Source: Candidatus Woesearchaeota archaeon
Lineage (GTDB): Archaea; Nanobdellota; Nanobdellia; Woesearchaeales; WJKV01
Direction of reading: 5' to 3'
Length of the DNA stretch: 16,974 nucleotides
Assembly: GCA_019323355.1 (NCBI GenBank)
Contig: JAHWHI010000034.1
Span: forward strand, 1-16,974
The position numbers and the translations under genes were made by a program. Positions 6,233-13,606 of this stretch are shown here, piece after piece (position 1 is the first letter of the stretch; each line of letters begins with the position of its first letter). The notes beneath the pieces are model-generated. The model saw nothing but the letters and a program-made list of their open reading frames with translations, searched no databases and was not told where the DNA came from.

Positions 6233-6400
6233 ATGAAACATAAAGAGGTGGACCAAATGTACGAAAACATAAGCACAACCGATATAACAAATTACCTGAA
6301 CTCGCTTGAACGATGCACTATTGCATACTTTGAGATCAAGGAACGCAGAAGACAGAAGTGGACCAGAGGTGACGACAGTAAACATGGACCAGCTGCTTAG
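6233..6400 (+). CDS. Small hypothetical protein
   Basis: This 55-residue frame begins MKHKEVDQMYENISTTDI and ends DDSKHGPAA at TAG 6398-6400. Two starts are possible. ATG 6233 is placed right for a leaderless transcript from the TATA-like run at 6205-6212. ATG 6257 has a GAGGTGG site six bases upstream and would give 47 residues. The middle (YLNSLERCTIAYFEIKERRRQKW) could form an amphipathic helix. There are no recognised motifs. Support comes from the good ribosome binding site and the otherwise unused space between divergent promoters. It may be a real small gene, but coding status is uncertain. Confidence 0.45.
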   Translation: MKHKEVDQMYENISTTDITNYLNSLERCTIAYFEIKERRRQKWTRGDDSKHGPAA

Positions 6401-6501
6401 ATGCAGATCCTGCATCAATCTTTTAGGTAAAGTGAATTATCCTGCTTTGTTTGACTATTCCAAAAAAGGACATTGATTTGTCGCCATCGCCACAACACAA
6501 G

Positions 6502-6509
6502 CTTAAATA
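6502..6509 (+). promoter_or_regulatory. TATA box for the TPR gene
   Basis: CTTAAATA is centred 26.5 bases before ATG 6532, with no ribosome binding site between. It shows that the frame open from 6451 (a TTG) is too long and that translation starts at 6532. Confidence 0.6.
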
Positions 6510-6531
6510 TGCAAAAAACTACACTTATTCT

Positions 6532-7383
6532 ATGAATGAATTCACCCGGCTGGTCTTCAAGGCGCAGGAAGAGCTTGATAAAGAGCGAGACACTGGAAAC
6601 GCCCGCCATCTGCGGAATATGATATCATTCTACGACCAGGCTTTTGAGCAGGATTGCAAAGGTGACCCGAACTTCTGGATAGCCTTAGTCAACAGGTCTT
6701 ATGGTTACTATTATCTTGGCGAACTTGAGAAAGCACTGCAGGACATGGAAACTGTACGTGAATTGAAACCAAAGGAATATTCTGTCTTTTCTAATCTCGC
6801 CGCAATATACGACGAGCTTGGAAACTTTAGCAAGGCACACAGAGATTCTATACGTGCGATAGAACTGGAACAGGATGATCCCGAAGTATATTGTAATTAC
6901 GCAGCTGTACTCTGCAGCGAGGGTCTTTTTGAAGCATCCATCGGAATTTGTGAAGAGACGATAGCAAAAGATCCGTACCATTTCGGAGGCTATGCAAACA
7001 GAGGCGTTGCATTGTTCTATCTCAAAAGATTTGATGAAGCGATCCAGGACGCAAAAAAAGCAATAGAGCTCGCGCAAGGGAGAAGAGAAGGAAAAAGAGA
7101 GGCCGGTCTGGTCGTGAATCTTGCAGATGCTTACCAAGCTGCAGGAAGAAAATTCGACGCTGAGATTAATTACAGGTATGTGTTGAAGCTTGTATCGAGG
7201 AAGGAAGAGCAGGATCTCACAGTGAGGGATTATTTTGCAGCAGCTGCAGCAGAACGAGGATTGCACAGCATGGGCATCAATCCAGAAACAGATTTTGAGA
7301 GACGAGGCATAGAGACAGGAATGTTGAGAAAAGAAATATTAGATCGAAAAATACCACAACATTTAAAAGCAAAGAACACGTAG
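6532..7383 (+). CDS. Tetratricopeptide-repeat (TPR) protein
   Basis: The protein has 283 residues, with no signal peptide or membrane helix. At least four to five TPR units can be read, at about residues 47-80, 84-115, 118-149, 152-182 and 190-222. Typical signatures include YGYYYLGELEKALQDME, LAAIYDELGNFSKAHRDSIRAIEL and GVALFYLKRFDEAIQDAKKAIEL. TPR domains form helical scaffolds that bind other proteins; no enzymatic motif is present. The start at 6532 is set by the leaderless-type TATA spacing. It is followed after 22 bases by the basic glycine-zipper gene on the same strand, which has its own ribosome binding site, so they may be co-transcribed. The partner is unknown. Confidence 0.85.
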   Translation: MNEFTRLVFKAQEELDKERDTGNARHLRNMISFYDQAFEQDCKGDPNFWIALVNRSYGYYYLGELEKALQDMETVRELKPKEYSVFSNLAAIYDELGNFSKAHRDSIRAIELEQDDPEVYCNYAAVLCSEGLFEASIGICEETIAKDPYHFGGYANRGVALFYLKRFDEAIQDAKKAIELAQGRREGKREAGLVVNLADAYQAAGRKFDAEINYRYVLKLVSRKEEQDLTVRDYFAAAAAERGLHSMGINPETDFERRGIETGMLRKEILDRKIPQHLKAKNT

Positions 7384-7405
7384 TTATGATTCAGAGGTGA
7401 TTATC

Positions 7406-7804
7406 GTGGCAAAAAAAAGAAAAGCTAAAAAGAAAAAAGCAGTGAAGAAGAAAGCTAAAAAGAAATCAAAAAAGAAAAAACCAGCAAAAACAGACGCATC
7501 AAAAGCAAGAAAAGAGCTTGCAAAGGCAAAGAAAGCTTTCAAAGGCGCTGAAAAGAAAGTTTCTTCTTACATAAAACACAATCCAAAGAAAGCAGCAATG
7601 ATCGCAGCTGGAATTGGAGCAGCTATCGGAGCAGCAACTGCAACAGCAATAATTGTCAAGCGAAGAAAGAAAGCAGGAAAGAAGACAAAGAAAAAAGCTG
7701 TAAAGAGAAGGACAAAAAGAAGAGCTGTAAAACGGAAAGCTAAGAAAAGGACAAAGAAAACTACCAAAAGAAGAGCAACTAAAAGAAGAAAAAAGAGAAG
7801 GTAG
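7406..7804 (+). CDS. Very basic protein with a central glycine-zipper membrane segment
   Basis: The protein has 132 residues in three parts. The N-terminal arm (about 1-60) is Lys/Ala-rich and resembles histone H1 tails, including KARKELAKAKKAFKGAEKKV. Next is a central hydrophobic stretch KKAAMIAAGIGAAIGAATAT with GxxxG-type spacing, as in the C-termini of DUF883/ElaB-like membrane-bound proteins. The C-terminal arm is of Arg/Lys/Thr repeats (KRRTKRRAVKRKAKKRTKK). It probably binds nucleic acid electrostatically and may tether it to the membrane; this is inferred from composition. GTG 7406 is chosen because GAGGTG lies six bases upstream; a GTG at 7397 lies inside that site. The next gene starts six bases after the stop. 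Confidence 0.65.
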   Translation: MAKKRKAKKKKAVKKKAKKKSKKKKPAKTDASKARKELAKAKKAFKGAEKKVSSYIKHNPKKAAMIAAGIGAAIGAATATAIIVKRRKKAGKKTKKKAVKRRTKRRAVKRKAKKRTKKTTKRRATKRRKKRR

Positions 7805-7810
7805 AGCTTT

Positions 7811-8047
7811 ATGAACTGGAAACGTTTAGAGATATTCTTAGAATTTCTTGTATTTGGTGTTGTTATGGGTATCTTTGAGGATCTTATAGCGGTCTCGCTT
7901 GTGACAGGCGAACTTATCACATTGCGGACAATCATCATAGTCACTCTCGTGGCAATACCATTTGCAGCGTTTGGAGAACTGATAGTTGACAAGACAAATC
8001 TTCTTGGTACAAACAACAATAGCCACAAAAAGAAAAAGAAGAGATAA
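7811..8047 (+). CDS. Small two-helix membrane protein with basic tail
   Basis: The protein has 78 residues. Two hydrophobic segments are visible at about 8-30 (IFLEFLVFGVVMGIFEDLIAV) and 37-58 (LRTIIIVTLVAIPFAAFGELI). An Asn/His linker and a Lys-rich C-terminus (HKKKKKR) follow. Acidic residues lie within or next to the helices (Glu22, Asp23, Glu56). No family is recognised. The ATG is six bases after the stop of the basic glycine-zipper gene, with AGGTAGAG just upstream overlapping that stop, so the two are co-translated. The shared lysine-rich tail suggests that both work at the inner face of the membrane. The stop touches the stop of the convergent gene at 8048 with no spacer. Confidence 0.7.
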   Translation: MNWKRLEIFLEFLVFGVVMGIFEDLIAVSLVTGELITLRTIIIVTLVAIPFAAFGELIVDKTNLLGTNNNSHKKKKKR

Positions 8048-8683
8048 CTAGTTGAAAGGCGCTGATTCTTTTTTATTTTCTTTATCGAAGAATTTGTTTA
8101 TTTCTGTTTCTAATTTATCGCAGCAGTCAGCAAGATCTGTGAATTTAACAAAACCTACAACCTTAGGGTAATCATAAAGCTCAAGAACATTTTTTTCATT
8201 CTCTTCTTCACAGATATAAATCATCGGCTTCTTTGCTCTGATTGTACGGCCCATCATCATGCCGACATCGGTTGACTGGAGACCGATATATGCCAGCACT
8301 ACCTTGGTGTTCGGTATCATGATATCATTTATCAGAACATATGAGTCTCTTGGCTGCAGTTCATGCTCGTCACCGGGAAATCCGACAGATTTGCTGGGAA
8401 CAAAAGCCTGATGCCCAGTCTTTCTGCATGTATCCTCAATCCCTTCATATAATAATGCAGTTGTTTTGTCAGGTCTCTGTGTAATATCCTGTGCAAAGAA
8501 GATATCATAAGATGAAAAATCTCCTACAATGCTCCTCAAGAACTTCCACCTCTCTAGCTCCTCCTCAGGGTCAAGATGCCCGCTTATCACAATCGGCCTC
8601 AGAAAAGCTCTGAGAATATCGTCAGGTTCCAGCCCTGCTTTAAGAATAAGATTTCTTACTGCAGTGTCAATAATATCTCCCAT
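8048..8683 (-). CDS. Nucleoside 2-deoxyribosyltransferase-like protein
   Basis: The protein has 211 residues, is soluble, and has alternating alpha/beta character. The segment VVLAYIGLQSTDVGMMMGRT (128-147), followed by IRAKKPMIYIC, matches the core of the nucleoside 2-deoxyribosyltransferase fold. There a strand is followed by x-x-D-x-G-x-x-x-E/G-x and an 'A-x-x-x-K-P-v-i' turn that together bind the nucleoside. Asp139 is present; the usual catalytic Glu in the helix after the Gly is Gly145 or Met here, so hydrolase activity is doubtful. The fold is also used in nucleotide-sensing and defence proteins. The first 125 residues, including a possible helical N-terminus, are not recognised. A TATA box 26.5 bases before ATG 8683 makes it leaderless and separately transcribed. 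Confidence 0.5.
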   Translation of the reverse strand: MGDIIDTAVRNLILKAGLEPDDILRAFLRPIVISGHLDPEEELERWKFLRSIVGDFSSYDIFFAQDITQRPDKTTALLYEGIEDTCRKTGHQAFVPSKSVGFPGDEHELQPRDSYVLINDIMIPNTKVVLAYIGLQSTDVGMMMGRTIRAKKPMIYICEEENEKNVLELYDYPKVVGFVKFTDLADCCDKLETEINKFFDKENKKESAPFN

Positions 8684-8705
8684 TTAATACTTATATCGAA
8701 AGGGA

Positions 8706-8713
8706 TATTTAAA
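8706..8713 (-). promoter_or_regulatory. TATA box for the deoxyribosyltransferase-like gene
   Basis: TTTAAATA on the minus strand is centred 26.5 bases before ATG 8683. It lies between the stop of the 547-residue gene (8723) and this ATG. Confidence 0.6.
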
Positions 8714-8722
8714 GCTTATTCA

Positions 8723-10366
8723 TTAAAATTTGTCCCAATCAGACGTGAAAGATTTTCCATAGCGACAGCCGGAAATATGGCTAGTTTCACCTAGTAAAAC
8801 TGCATTGGCAAAAGCAGGCGATTCGCATATGAATTTCTTGGTTATCTCGTCTCCTTTTGTTCTGTGCAATTCTTCTATCATCTGAGGAAATCTTTCTGCT
8901 CTATTCCCGCAGTCTATCTTATCTTTTCTATATGATTCTTTTAGCAAATTCAGAGCATCAATTTTTCCTTTATAATCCATACTGATGAAGATACTCAATT
9001 CAGCCACTCTTCCAGCCAATTCTGGAAAGTCGTAATTTTCATCATCTTCAGTCATCTCATTACATGTACTAAAAACTTCTCGTAATTTGTTATAATGAAA
9101 CCGAAGAAGACATTTCATCGACTCTACATACCGCATCGCAACCTCTTCTCCAGACTTTGTCAGTCTTTCTTCAGCCTCGCCAAGTATCCATGATCCGATA
9201 TCATCTTCATCCTGCGGAACATTTTCCACAAGCCTTCTTCTCACAGTGAATGCAGAGAATCCTTCTTGAGCATAGACTTTTCTGCCAGTTCCTAATGCAA
9301 ATTTGACATAAAAGATACTCTCGCTGTATTCATCGCCAACTTGTTTGCAGCGGGACGCAAAATCAAATAATCGATCTATATCCTCTTCTTTTACAGTTTC
9401 AAGAGCTTTTTTGAAACTATAATTCCAAAGATTGCAATCAACACTTTTTGCAATATTTCTGACCATATGAATATAATCGTCAACTTTATTCGGCGCATAT
9501 CTTAATACAATTGGAAGCCCGCTGGCGAGCATACTCATCTCGCTGCCAAGTTTTGAAAGATCTCTGAAATCTAAAACATGTCTGTGATTTTCTAGATGCT
9601 GGTTTAATATCTCCCTCAATCGAGGGACCCTGTTCTCCTCTAAAGGAAGCAGTTCTTTGAGGGATACTGCCAATGCTTCTGCAACATCTGTATCTATATC
9701 AACAGTAGTTCCTTGATCAATATGCCCAGTTTCTAGATATCTATTGCGAAGCTTGTCCAATGGGAGGAGATATCTTTCTTCTATTAACTCCCAGGGAAAT
9801 TCAGCAATCAATTCTGGAAGCACTCTTGTTGCTGTGTCTCTTGCATCTGAACCTGCGGGCGTAATTTTACTTAATGCTATGATGTATCTCTCTTTCTGTT
9901 CAGGATATTTTAGTTTTCTGAGTCCGCCAAGCAAAGGCCTGAAAAAATTATCCCTATCACCTCTTGAACCAAACTTTCTTGTCTCAGCCAATTCAGTGGC
10001 ATAAAGCATTTTCGCATGTTCAGAAAGGTGGATTATCTCTGGAAGAGGAATAATAGCGTCGGCCAGCATTGTAATGTCTTTGGTTCTGCTTCCTCTATAA
10101 GTCTCGAATGTACCATCTGTTCCCCATCTAGTGCTTTCCAGAAAATCAAAAACAGCTGCTCTGTCTTCAGCACTGAGCTCAGCAAGGACAGGGGCGGCTA
10201 CAACACAGAAATATCTTTGGTATTTTTCTCTATCTTCTGGTTTTCTTTCTTTTTTAGCAACTCTGAAAAAGCGCTCCTTATCTTCGTCAGTAAAATCCTC
10301 TCCGACAAAATCTTCAAGGTCAAATCGTTTCTCTTGGCCTTTATCACAAATAGCAGCAATATTCAT
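8723..10366 (-). CDS. Large helical protein of unknown function
   Basis: The protein has 547 residues, with no signal peptide, no membrane helix and no recognised catalytic motif. It is rich in charged and leucine residues and appears almost wholly alpha-helical, with recurring short helix pairs (for example RDNFFRPLLGGLRKL, RVLPELIAEFPWELI, VPRLREILNQHLENH). That suggests a HEAT- or TPR-like solenoid, but the repeats are too diverged for me to name. A cluster of acids near the N-terminus (DLEDFVGEDFTDEDKERF) is notable. ATG 10366 is preceded by AGGGGGT about seven bases upstream and a TATA box near 10417-10424. It is probably a monocistronic cytoplasmic protein that binds other proteins. Confidence 0.6.
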   Translation of the reverse strand: MNIAAICDKGQEKRFDLEDFVGEDFTDEDKERFFRVAKKERKPEDREKYQRYFCVVAAPVLAELSAEDRAAVFDFLESTRWGTDGTFETYRGSRTKDITMLADAIIPLPEIIHLSEHAKMLYATELAETRKFGSRGDRDNFFRPLLGGLRKLKYPEQKERYIIALSKITPAGSDARDTATRVLPELIAEFPWELIEERYLLPLDKLRNRYLETGHIDQGTTVDIDTDVAEALAVSLKELLPLEENRVPRLREILNQHLENHRHVLDFRDLSKLGSEMSMLASGLPIVLRYAPNKVDDYIHMVRNIAKSVDCNLWNYSFKKALETVKEEDIDRLFDFASRCKQVGDEYSESIFYVKFALGTGRKVYAQEGFSAFTVRRRLVENVPQDEDDIGSWILGEAEERLTKSGEEVAMRYVESMKCLLRFHYNKLREVFSTCNEMTEDDENYDFPELAGRVAELSIFISMDYKGKIDALNLLKESYRKDKIDCGNRAERFPQMIEELHRTKGDEITKKFICESPAFANAVLLGETSHISGCRYGKSFTSDWDKF

Positions 10367-10416
10367 TTTTATACCCCCTAAAAGAACCTCTTTTTTGAAT
10401 GCAAAAAAATACGAAC

Positions 10417-10424
10417 TTATAAAT
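10417..10424 (-). promoter_or_regulatory. TATA box for the 547-residue protein gene
   Basis: ATTTATAA on the minus strand predicts a start near 10394 and a leader of about 28 bases holding AGGGGGT before ATG 10366. The box lies right beside the stop of the adenylyl cyclase gene at 10429. Confidence 0.5.
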
Positions 10425-10428
10425 CTAT

Positions 10429-12369
10429 CTACTTAGTCGTCATAACCCAAACACCGTCCCACTCCTTCGGCGGGGGCGTTCGCTTGAATCTTCTGCATCG
10501 CTCGATAAAGAGCTCTGCTGCTTTGTCTTCTTTAAATTTAAGAACATTTCTAAACTCCTTGTTAGCATGTTCCCACCTCCTGTTCAGGTAATTTTCAAGT
10601 CCAGCTTCATAAGCTGATATCATCTCAAAATCCTCTTTTTTCATATCCTCTTTCCTTCCTACAAGTTCATAGATGAAGATTGGTTCTTTCTTTCCTTTCA
10701 CAGCCACAAGATCCAATTTACGAGTTACAAACTTGTCCTTGATGATTTTCTGTGTTGTTTCACTGATGACAATCCCAACACCGTATTGTTTGGTTATTCC
10801 TTCTAATCGAGAGCCAAGATTGATTGTATCGCCGATAGCAGTATAATCAAACCTGTCATAAGAACCGAGATTACCGATGACAGCTTCCCCAGTATTCAGT
10901 CCAATACCGATCTTTATTTCTGGGAATCCTTGCTCCTTCCATTTCTTTCTCAACTCTACTAAATCTTTTTTCATGTCAACAGCTGTTGAACACGCAAGCT
11001 CAGCATGATTCGGCTGGTCAATAGGTGCCCCCCAGAAAGCCATTATTGCATCACCGATATATTTGTCGACAACACCTTGATGGTTTAGGACAATTTTAGT
11101 CATTGCAGTAAGATACTCGTTCAACACATGGACCAGTTTCTCTGGATCCATCCCTTCAGATATTGAGGTGAATCCTCTTATGTCAGAGAAGAAAACAGTG
11201 ATCTCTCTCTTTTGCCCGCCAAGCTTAAGCATCTCTGGATTTTTCAGGATTTCTCCGATAACAACTGGAGAGACATATTTTCCAAACATATTGTGCAGTT
11301 CTCTCTTTGATTTTTTCTCAGAAAGATAGAAGTAAAGGACAGTCATTGTGTATGTTCCGCCGATAGTGATCGGAACATATAGAAGATTCATTATCAGACC
11401 CCAGTTGAAAGCATAGATCGCAATAAAAATATAAGCAACAGCAAGCACGATAGCGACAATTGTCGCGCTAAGGATATGCATCCGCCTGATAAGCACTGCT
11501 GTCAGCAACGCTGAGATGAAGATGAACAGTATAACTGACCAGAATGACTGCTGTTGCAGGAAATCCTTTAGTATCATTGTCTGTATTGTATTGGCGTGCA
11601 CCTCGACACCAGGCATTGCCTTGCCAGCAGAAGTAGGAACAAAAGATTCGTCGTGAAGATCAGGTGCAGTGGCCCCTATCAGCACAAGCTTGTCCTCGAA
11701 TAAGGATCTGTCAACACGTTCATTGACAAGATCTGTGAAGGAATACTTCTGGAAACTTCCTGGCGGCCCTACGAAATTTATAAGGAACCTGTTTGCTTTT
11801 TCTATTTCTTTTTTCCAGTACAATTGATATACAACATACGCGAAATTATCATACTCCTCGCTGATATCCATGTTCACGCTTCTGCTAATGCCGTCATTGT
11901 CAGTGATGATATTAACATAGCCGAGACCAGCAGGCTCGGTGTTTATATCCTTGATAGGCATAAGAATATCTTTTCCAATAACTTTGCCATCTACAACTTC
12001 AAACTTAGTATATTCAACAGGAACCACAACATTTCCAGCGTTCTTGATAGCCTCTCCAAACAATTTATCTTTTTCTTCTTCTGATCTTTCAAAGAACGCA
12101 ACATCTATTCCTACAACTTTTGCTCCAGAAAGAAAGTCAACAACTTCTGCAAACCTATCCCTGTCCCAGGGCCATCTCCCTAATTCCTGAAGGCTTTTGT
12201 CATCGATGGCGACAATCACTATGCTGTCAAGAGGGCTTTTTCCTCCGTACAGGCTGTCACTCAGTTTCAGCTGGATATTGGATAGAAATCCGACTGAAAA
12301 AAGTAAAGAAAAAATGACTGCGCAGATAAGCGCAATCCCAACACATTTTGCAAGTCTGCTCTTGATCAT
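10429..12369 (-). CDS. CHASE2-domain membrane adenylyl cyclase (class III)
   Basis: The protein has 646 residues. Order: TM1 (about 8-29); extracytoplasmic CHASE2 sensor (about 30-270; IVIVAIDDKSLQELGRWPWDRD and KLVLIGATAPDLHDESFVPT are hallmarks); three membrane helices (about 277-295, 300-321, 326-349); then a class III cyclase domain (about 385-570). Metal ligands Asp396 (FFSDIRGF) and Asp440 (KYIGDAIMAFWG), substrate Lys436 and Thr510, and transition-state Asn517/Arg521 (GDTINLGSR) are all present, so it should make cAMP from ATP. The C-terminal tail contains a helical repeat and PPPKEWDGVWVM, common in bacterial CHASE2 cyclases. ATG 12369 follows the FecR gene's TAA by two bases, implying coupling. 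The sensed signal is unknown. Such a complete bacterial-type sensor cyclase is unusual in an archaeon. Confidence 0.93.
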   Translation of the reverse strand: MIKSRLAKCVGIALICAVIFSLLFSVGFLSNIQLKLSDSLYGGKSPLDSIVIVAIDDKSLQELGRWPWDRDRFAEVVDFLSGAKVVGIDVAFFERSEEEKDKLFGEAIKNAGNVVVPVEYTKFEVVDGKVIGKDILMPIKDINTEPAGLGYVNIITDNDGISRSVNMDISEEYDNFAYVVYQLYWKKEIEKANRFLINFVGPPGSFQKYSFTDLVNERVDRSLFEDKLVLIGATAPDLHDESFVPTSAGKAMPGVEVHANTIQTMILKDFLQQQSFWSVILFIFISALLTAVLIRRMHILSATIVAIVLAVAYIFIAIYAFNWGLIMNLLYVPITIGGTYTMTVLYFYLSEKKSKRELHNMFGKYVSPVVIGEILKNPEMLKLGGQKREITVFFSDIRGFTSISEGMDPEKLVHVLNEYLTAMTKIVLNHQGVVDKYIGDAIMAFWGAPIDQPNHAELACSTAVDMKKDLVELRKKWKEQGFPEIKIGIGLNTGEAVIGNLGSYDRFDYTAIGDTINLGSRLEGITKQYGVGIVISETTQKIIKDKFVTRKLDLVAVKGKKEPIFIYELVGRKEDMKKEDFEMISAYEAGLENYLNRRWEHANKEFRNVLKFKEDKAAELFIERCRRFKRTPPPKEWDGVWVMTTK

Positions 12370-12371
12370 GT

Positions 12372-13475
12372 TTATCTTCTTACTAGTTCACTATCAACCT
12401 CTTGAATAGGCTCTCTTCCAAGCGGATCCACTGGCATCACTTCTTCGCCTCTCATCAAAGGCTCAGCAGGCCTCTCTTCCTCTCTCACTTGTATCCTGTC
12501 CTCTTCTCTAAGCGGTTCTACAGGTATTGGAGCAGTCGCTGTCTTTATCTCTGGCCTTGCTTCGACTCTTTCTTCAACCCGCTCTGTAACTCTTTCACGC
12601 ATCTGCAGCAGATCTTCCTTGCTGAAATCACCTATTTCAACTTTCTGCATCATCCTGTTTATCTTGATGACTTCTTCTGTCATTGCCCTTACTTTTCTTA
12701 TCGCTTCCATCTTGACTGGAGCTCTGTCTTCTAGTTCATCGAGATCCAATTCTCCTCTGTCAGCTTTCACAATACCGTCTCTCATATCTTCTTCTGTGAA
12801 CCCGCGTGTTTTCTGCGCAATGTTCAGCATGAACCTTTTCTTTTCTATCTCACGTTCACGCAGCATCTTGATATGCTTCAATGATCTCTGCATCTGTACC
12901 ATTATCCTTGACCTGTCAGTGTCAGAAAGCTCTTCATCTACTAATTGCCCTTCCCGAAGAACAGCTTTTCTTCCCTGGACAATCCTCTTCACAACATCGC
13001 CTTTCTTCACATCAACTTCACCTTCTCCTACAAGGACAGATTGCATGTTCACACCAAAACCAGTGCCACGTACTGTAGCTACTGTGTTCGGAGTCTCTAC
13101 AGAATAATCCCCAATGCCAGATATCCCAGTGAATTTGTTCCAGGTGGAACCAGAATCCTGCTTGACTTTCAGGTTATCTTTGCTTAGGTCTGCGATCATT
13201 ACTTCTGTGTCTGCATCCAGACTTACTATGACACTTTCATACAATATGACAGTCGCTTCTGCACCAGGCCCTGTCTTTATCTTATCTTCAAGCCCAAGGT
13301 CCATATCATCAACAGCAGGCACCCATCCTTTGCCAGTGTCAACCATCACCTCTCCAGATTCGATTGTCAGGAAAGCTGTCCTTGTGGCGCTTCCTGTTAT
13401 AGCGAAATACGCTATTATAGCTATAATCACAACAATAACTAGAATGACCAAACTTACTATCTTGCCTTTCTTCAT
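12372..13475 (-). CDS. Membrane-anchored FecR-domain protein
   Basis: The protein has 367 residues. A short basic N-terminus and one membrane helix (about 6-27) lead to an extracytoplasmic FecR domain (about 33-165). Markers are IESGEVMVDTGKGW (38-51), KIKTGPGAEATVIL, VETPNTVATVRGTGF (126-140) and GEGEVDVKKGD. Residues 185-300 are charged helices, probably coiled coil, and 300-367 are a Glu/Arg/Pro-rich tail. In bacteria, FecR domains act in envelope signalling and are often encoded beside CHASE2 cyclases, as here. ATG 13475 is chosen because GGGGGTG stands seven bases upstream with a TATA box beyond; the frame to 13559 is untranslated leader and promoter. It likely passes or modulates a surface signal to the cyclase; this is inferred. 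Confidence 0.85.
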   Translation of the reverse strand: MKKGKIVSLVILVIVVIIAIIAYFAITGSATRTAFLTIESGEVMVDTGKGWVPAVDDMDLGLEDKIKTGPGAEATVILYESVIVSLDADTEVMIADLSKDNLKVKQDSGSTWNKFTGISGIGDYSVETPNTVATVRGTGFGVNMQSVLVGEGEVDVKKGDVVKRIVQGRKAVLREGQLVDEELSDTDRSRIMVQMQRSLKHIKMLREREIEKKRFMLNIAQKTRGFTEEDMRDGIVKADRGELDLDELEDRAPVKMEAIRKVRAMTEEVIKINRMMQKVEIGDFSKEDLLQMRERVTERVEERVEARPEIKTATAPIPVEPLREEDRIQVREEERPAEPLMRGEEVMPVDPLGREPIQEVDSELVRR

Positions 13476-13482
13476 GTATAAA

Positions 13483-13489
13483 CACCCCC
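13483..13489 (-). promoter_or_regulatory. Ribosome binding site GGGGGTG of the FecR gene
   Basis: GGGGGTG on the minus strand lies seven bases before ATG 13475 and about where the transcript should begin. It decides the start and excludes the longer upstream frame. Confidence 0.55.
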
Positions 13490-13511
13490 ATGTGGGAGTT
13501 CCCCTTAAAAG

Positions 13512-13519
13512 TATATAAA
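13512..13519 (-). promoter_or_regulatory. TATA box of the FecR-adenylyl cyclase operon
   Basis: TTTATATA on the minus strand is about 26 bases before the expected start near 13489. With the rightward box at 13574-13581, it defines a 131-base divergent promoter region. Confidence 0.6.
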
Positions 13520-13573
13520 TGTTTAGAATTGATATCTCTTCACCACCTTCCAGAGACACGTATACACTAAGAT

Positions 13574-13581
13574 TTTAAATA
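13574..13581 (+). promoter_or_regulatory. TATA box of the transglutaminase-like lipoprotein gene
   Basis: TTTAAATA is centred 29.5 bases before ATG 13607, leaving a leader of zero to a few A/T bases. Confidence 0.6.
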
Positions 13582-13606
13582 CTTCTAGCAAAAAATCGTA
13601 TATAAA

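Noticed and set aside
6451..6531. Longer start (TTG 6451) for the TPR protein
   Set aside because: The added part covers the TATA box at 6502-6509, whose spacing marks ATG 6532 as the start; the added residues have no TPR character.
7406..7804. Lys-codon repeats as a non-coding low-complexity repeat
   Set aside because: A ribosome binding site, clean open frame, central non-repetitive hydrophobic segment and coupled next gene support real coding.
7567..8028. Hydrophobic leftward frame opposite the basic and small membrane proteins
   Set aside because: The Phe/Leu/Val richness is just the complement of Lys/Arg-rich coding on the plus strand.
13476..13559. Longer start (13559) for the FecR protein
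   Set aside because: The added stretch covers the TATA box and ribosome binding site and would precede a clear N-terminal membrane anchor with unrelated residues.
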